A stretch of DNA of 6,316 bases from Aquabacterium sp. (GTDB lineage Bacteria > Pseudomonadota > Gammaproteobacteria > Burkholderiales > Burkholderiaceae_C): NCBI GenBank assembly GCA_030654555.1, contig JAURXG010000441.1, positions 1 to 6,316 on the forward strand, read 5' to 3'. The notes below the pieces were generated by a model, which ran no database searches, had not been told where the DNA came from, and was given only the letters and a program-made list of their open reading frames with translations. This document shows positions 5,662-6,316 of this stretch, piece by piece (position 1 is the first letter of the stretch; every line of letters begins with the position of its first letter). Made by a program: the position numbers and the translations under genes.

Positions 5662-5937
5662 TCAGCGCCGGGGTGCGTACTGCACCAGGATCTCGTCGGG
5701 CTTGACCATGCCCAGGTCGGCGCGGGCGCGTTCTTCCACCATCTCCAGGCCCTGGCGCAGGTCGTCCACCTCGGCCGTCAGGCGCTGGTTGGCCAGGCGC
5801 AGTGCGGCGTTGGTCTTGAGCTGGCCGTCGAGCTGGGCCTGCAGCCGCATCACCGTGGGCAGGCCGCCATCGCCCAGCCACAGCTCGGCCTGCACACCGG
5901 CCAGCAGCAGCAGCAGGGCCACGGTGACGAAGCGCAT
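5662..5937 (-). CDS. ftsB: Cell division protein FtsB (septum formation initiator family)
   Basis: Small bitopic divisome protein that forms the FtsQ-FtsB-FtsL complex and helps activate septal peptidoglycan synthesis. 91 aa, close to the 103 aa of E. coli. The N-terminal membrane segment is about residues 3-20 (FVTVALLLLLAGVQAELWLG), followed by a periplasmic coiled coil from about 28 to 70 with leucines at heptad-like spacing. AEVDDLRQG (55-63) and EERARADLGMVKPDE (68-82) line up with AEIDDLNGG and EERARNELSMTRPGE of E. coli FtsB. It starts 19 bases after the enolase stop with no clear ribosome site, so it probably shares the eno transcript. eno-ftsB adjacency is common in beta- and gammaproteobacteria. 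Confidence 0.94.
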   Translation of the reverse strand: MRFVTVALLLLLAGVQAELWLGDGGLPTVMRLQAQLDGQLKTNAALRLANQRLTAEVDDLRQGLEMVEERARADLGMVKPDEILVQYAPRR

Positions 5938-5956
5938 GGCGGCAGCGCCCGCGGGA

Positions 5957-6316
5957 TCAGCGCAGGTTGTAGAAGGCCGCGCGGCCCGGGTAGTGGGCGA
6001 TGTCGCCCAGGTCTTCCTCGATGCGCAGCAGCTGGTTGTACTTGGCCATGCGGTCGCTGCGGCTCAACGAGCCGGTCTTGATCTGGCCGGCATTGGTGCC
6101 CACCGCGATGTCGGCGATGGTCGAATCCTCGGTCTCGCCCGAGCGGTGGCTGATCACCGCGGTCCAGCCGGCGCGCTTGGCCATCTCGATCGCGGCGAAG
6201 GTCTCGGTCAGCGTGCCGATCTGGTTGATCTTGATGAGGATGGAGTTGGCCACGCCTTCGCGGATGCCACGCTCGAGGATCTTGGTGTTGGTGACGAACA
6301 GGTCGTCGCCCACCAG
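5957..6316 (-). CDS. eno: Enolase, C-terminal part (5' end outside the window)
   Basis: Phosphopyruvate hydratase, which interconverts 2-phosphoglycerate and phosphoenolpyruvate in glycolysis and is also an RNA degradosome partner in some bacteria. Only the last 119 residues are present; full-length enolases are about 430 aa. The frame is open to the window edge, so the apparent GTG start near 6313 is internal. Active-site blocks in order: ILIKINQIGTLTET with the catalytic-base Lys, HRSGETED (6148-6125) in the phosphate-binding mobile region, and GQIKTGSLSRSDR with the second active-site Lys (about 6090-6050). The end, YNQLLRIEEDLGDIAHYPGRAAF, is the standard bacterial enolase C-terminus. It is the upstream gene of ftsB. 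Confidence 0.97.
   Translation of the reverse strand: MVGDDLFVTNTKILERGIREGVANSILIKINQIGTLTETFAAIEMAKRAGWTAVISHRSGETEDSTIADIAVGTNAGQIKTGSLSRSDRMAKYNQLLRIEEDLGDIAHYPGRAAFYNLR

Noticed and set aside
4265..5705. Overlapping + strand frames opposite the kinase, pnuC and ftsB
   Set aside because: These are Ala/Arg/Gln/Pro-rich shadows without motifs. The - strand genes carry clear family signatures.
1..6316. CRISPR array, tRNA, mobile element or phage genes
   Set aside because: No spaced direct repeats, cloverleaf, transposase or integrase motif or terminal inverted repeats were seen by eye. The only tandem repeat is the 33-base one at 4256-4288.

Overview
The window is very GC-rich and tightly packed. 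Its gene content (flhF - flhG-like - fliA next to eno - ftsB) and protein styles suggest a flagellated betaproteobacterium of the order Burkholderiales, perhaps near Leptothrix, Rubrivivax or Ideonella. That placement is an inference from gene order, GC content and sequence style; no database search was run.

Left block, + strand, about 1-4216: the distal end of a flagellar/chemotaxis operon. It opens inside flhF, the SRP-type GTPase that places polar flagella. Next is a short, divergent FlhG-like protein that overlaps the flhF stop by 8 bases, then fliA, the flagellar sigma-28 factor. A 95-base spacer follows, holding a sigma-28-like -10 box (GCCGATAC) and a perfect 18-bp palindrome. The last gene of the block encodes a soluble methyl-accepting-chemotaxis-type protein with its signalling hairpin in the N-terminal half and a Cache/PAS-like module at the C-terminus.

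Right block, - strand, about 6316 down to 4271, converging on the flagellar block: the C-terminal third of enolase (eno), then ftsB (divisome), a 79-base C-rich spacer with two small hairpins, then pnuC (nicotinamide riboside uptake) and an 8-base-overlapping NadR-like P-loop kinase. eno-ftsB is a housekeeping pair. pnuC plus the kinase form a coupled 'import and phosphorylate' NAD-salvage module. The kinase gene ends inside three tandem 11-bp repeats, just beyond a GC-rich stem-loop between the two convergent blocks.

Most notable points: (1) the FlhG-like protein keeps the N-terminal DQAxGLR helix that stimulates FlhF in other bacteria, but both Walker A lysines are gone, so it looks like a pseudo-ATPase; (2) the receptor gene leader combines a possible sigma-28 promoter with a long perfect palindrome; (3) the receptor has no membrane segment; (4) an 11-bp (non-multiple of three) tandem repeat sets the kinase C-terminus. 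I saw no CRISPR array, tRNA, rRNA, insertion sequence or prophage gene.
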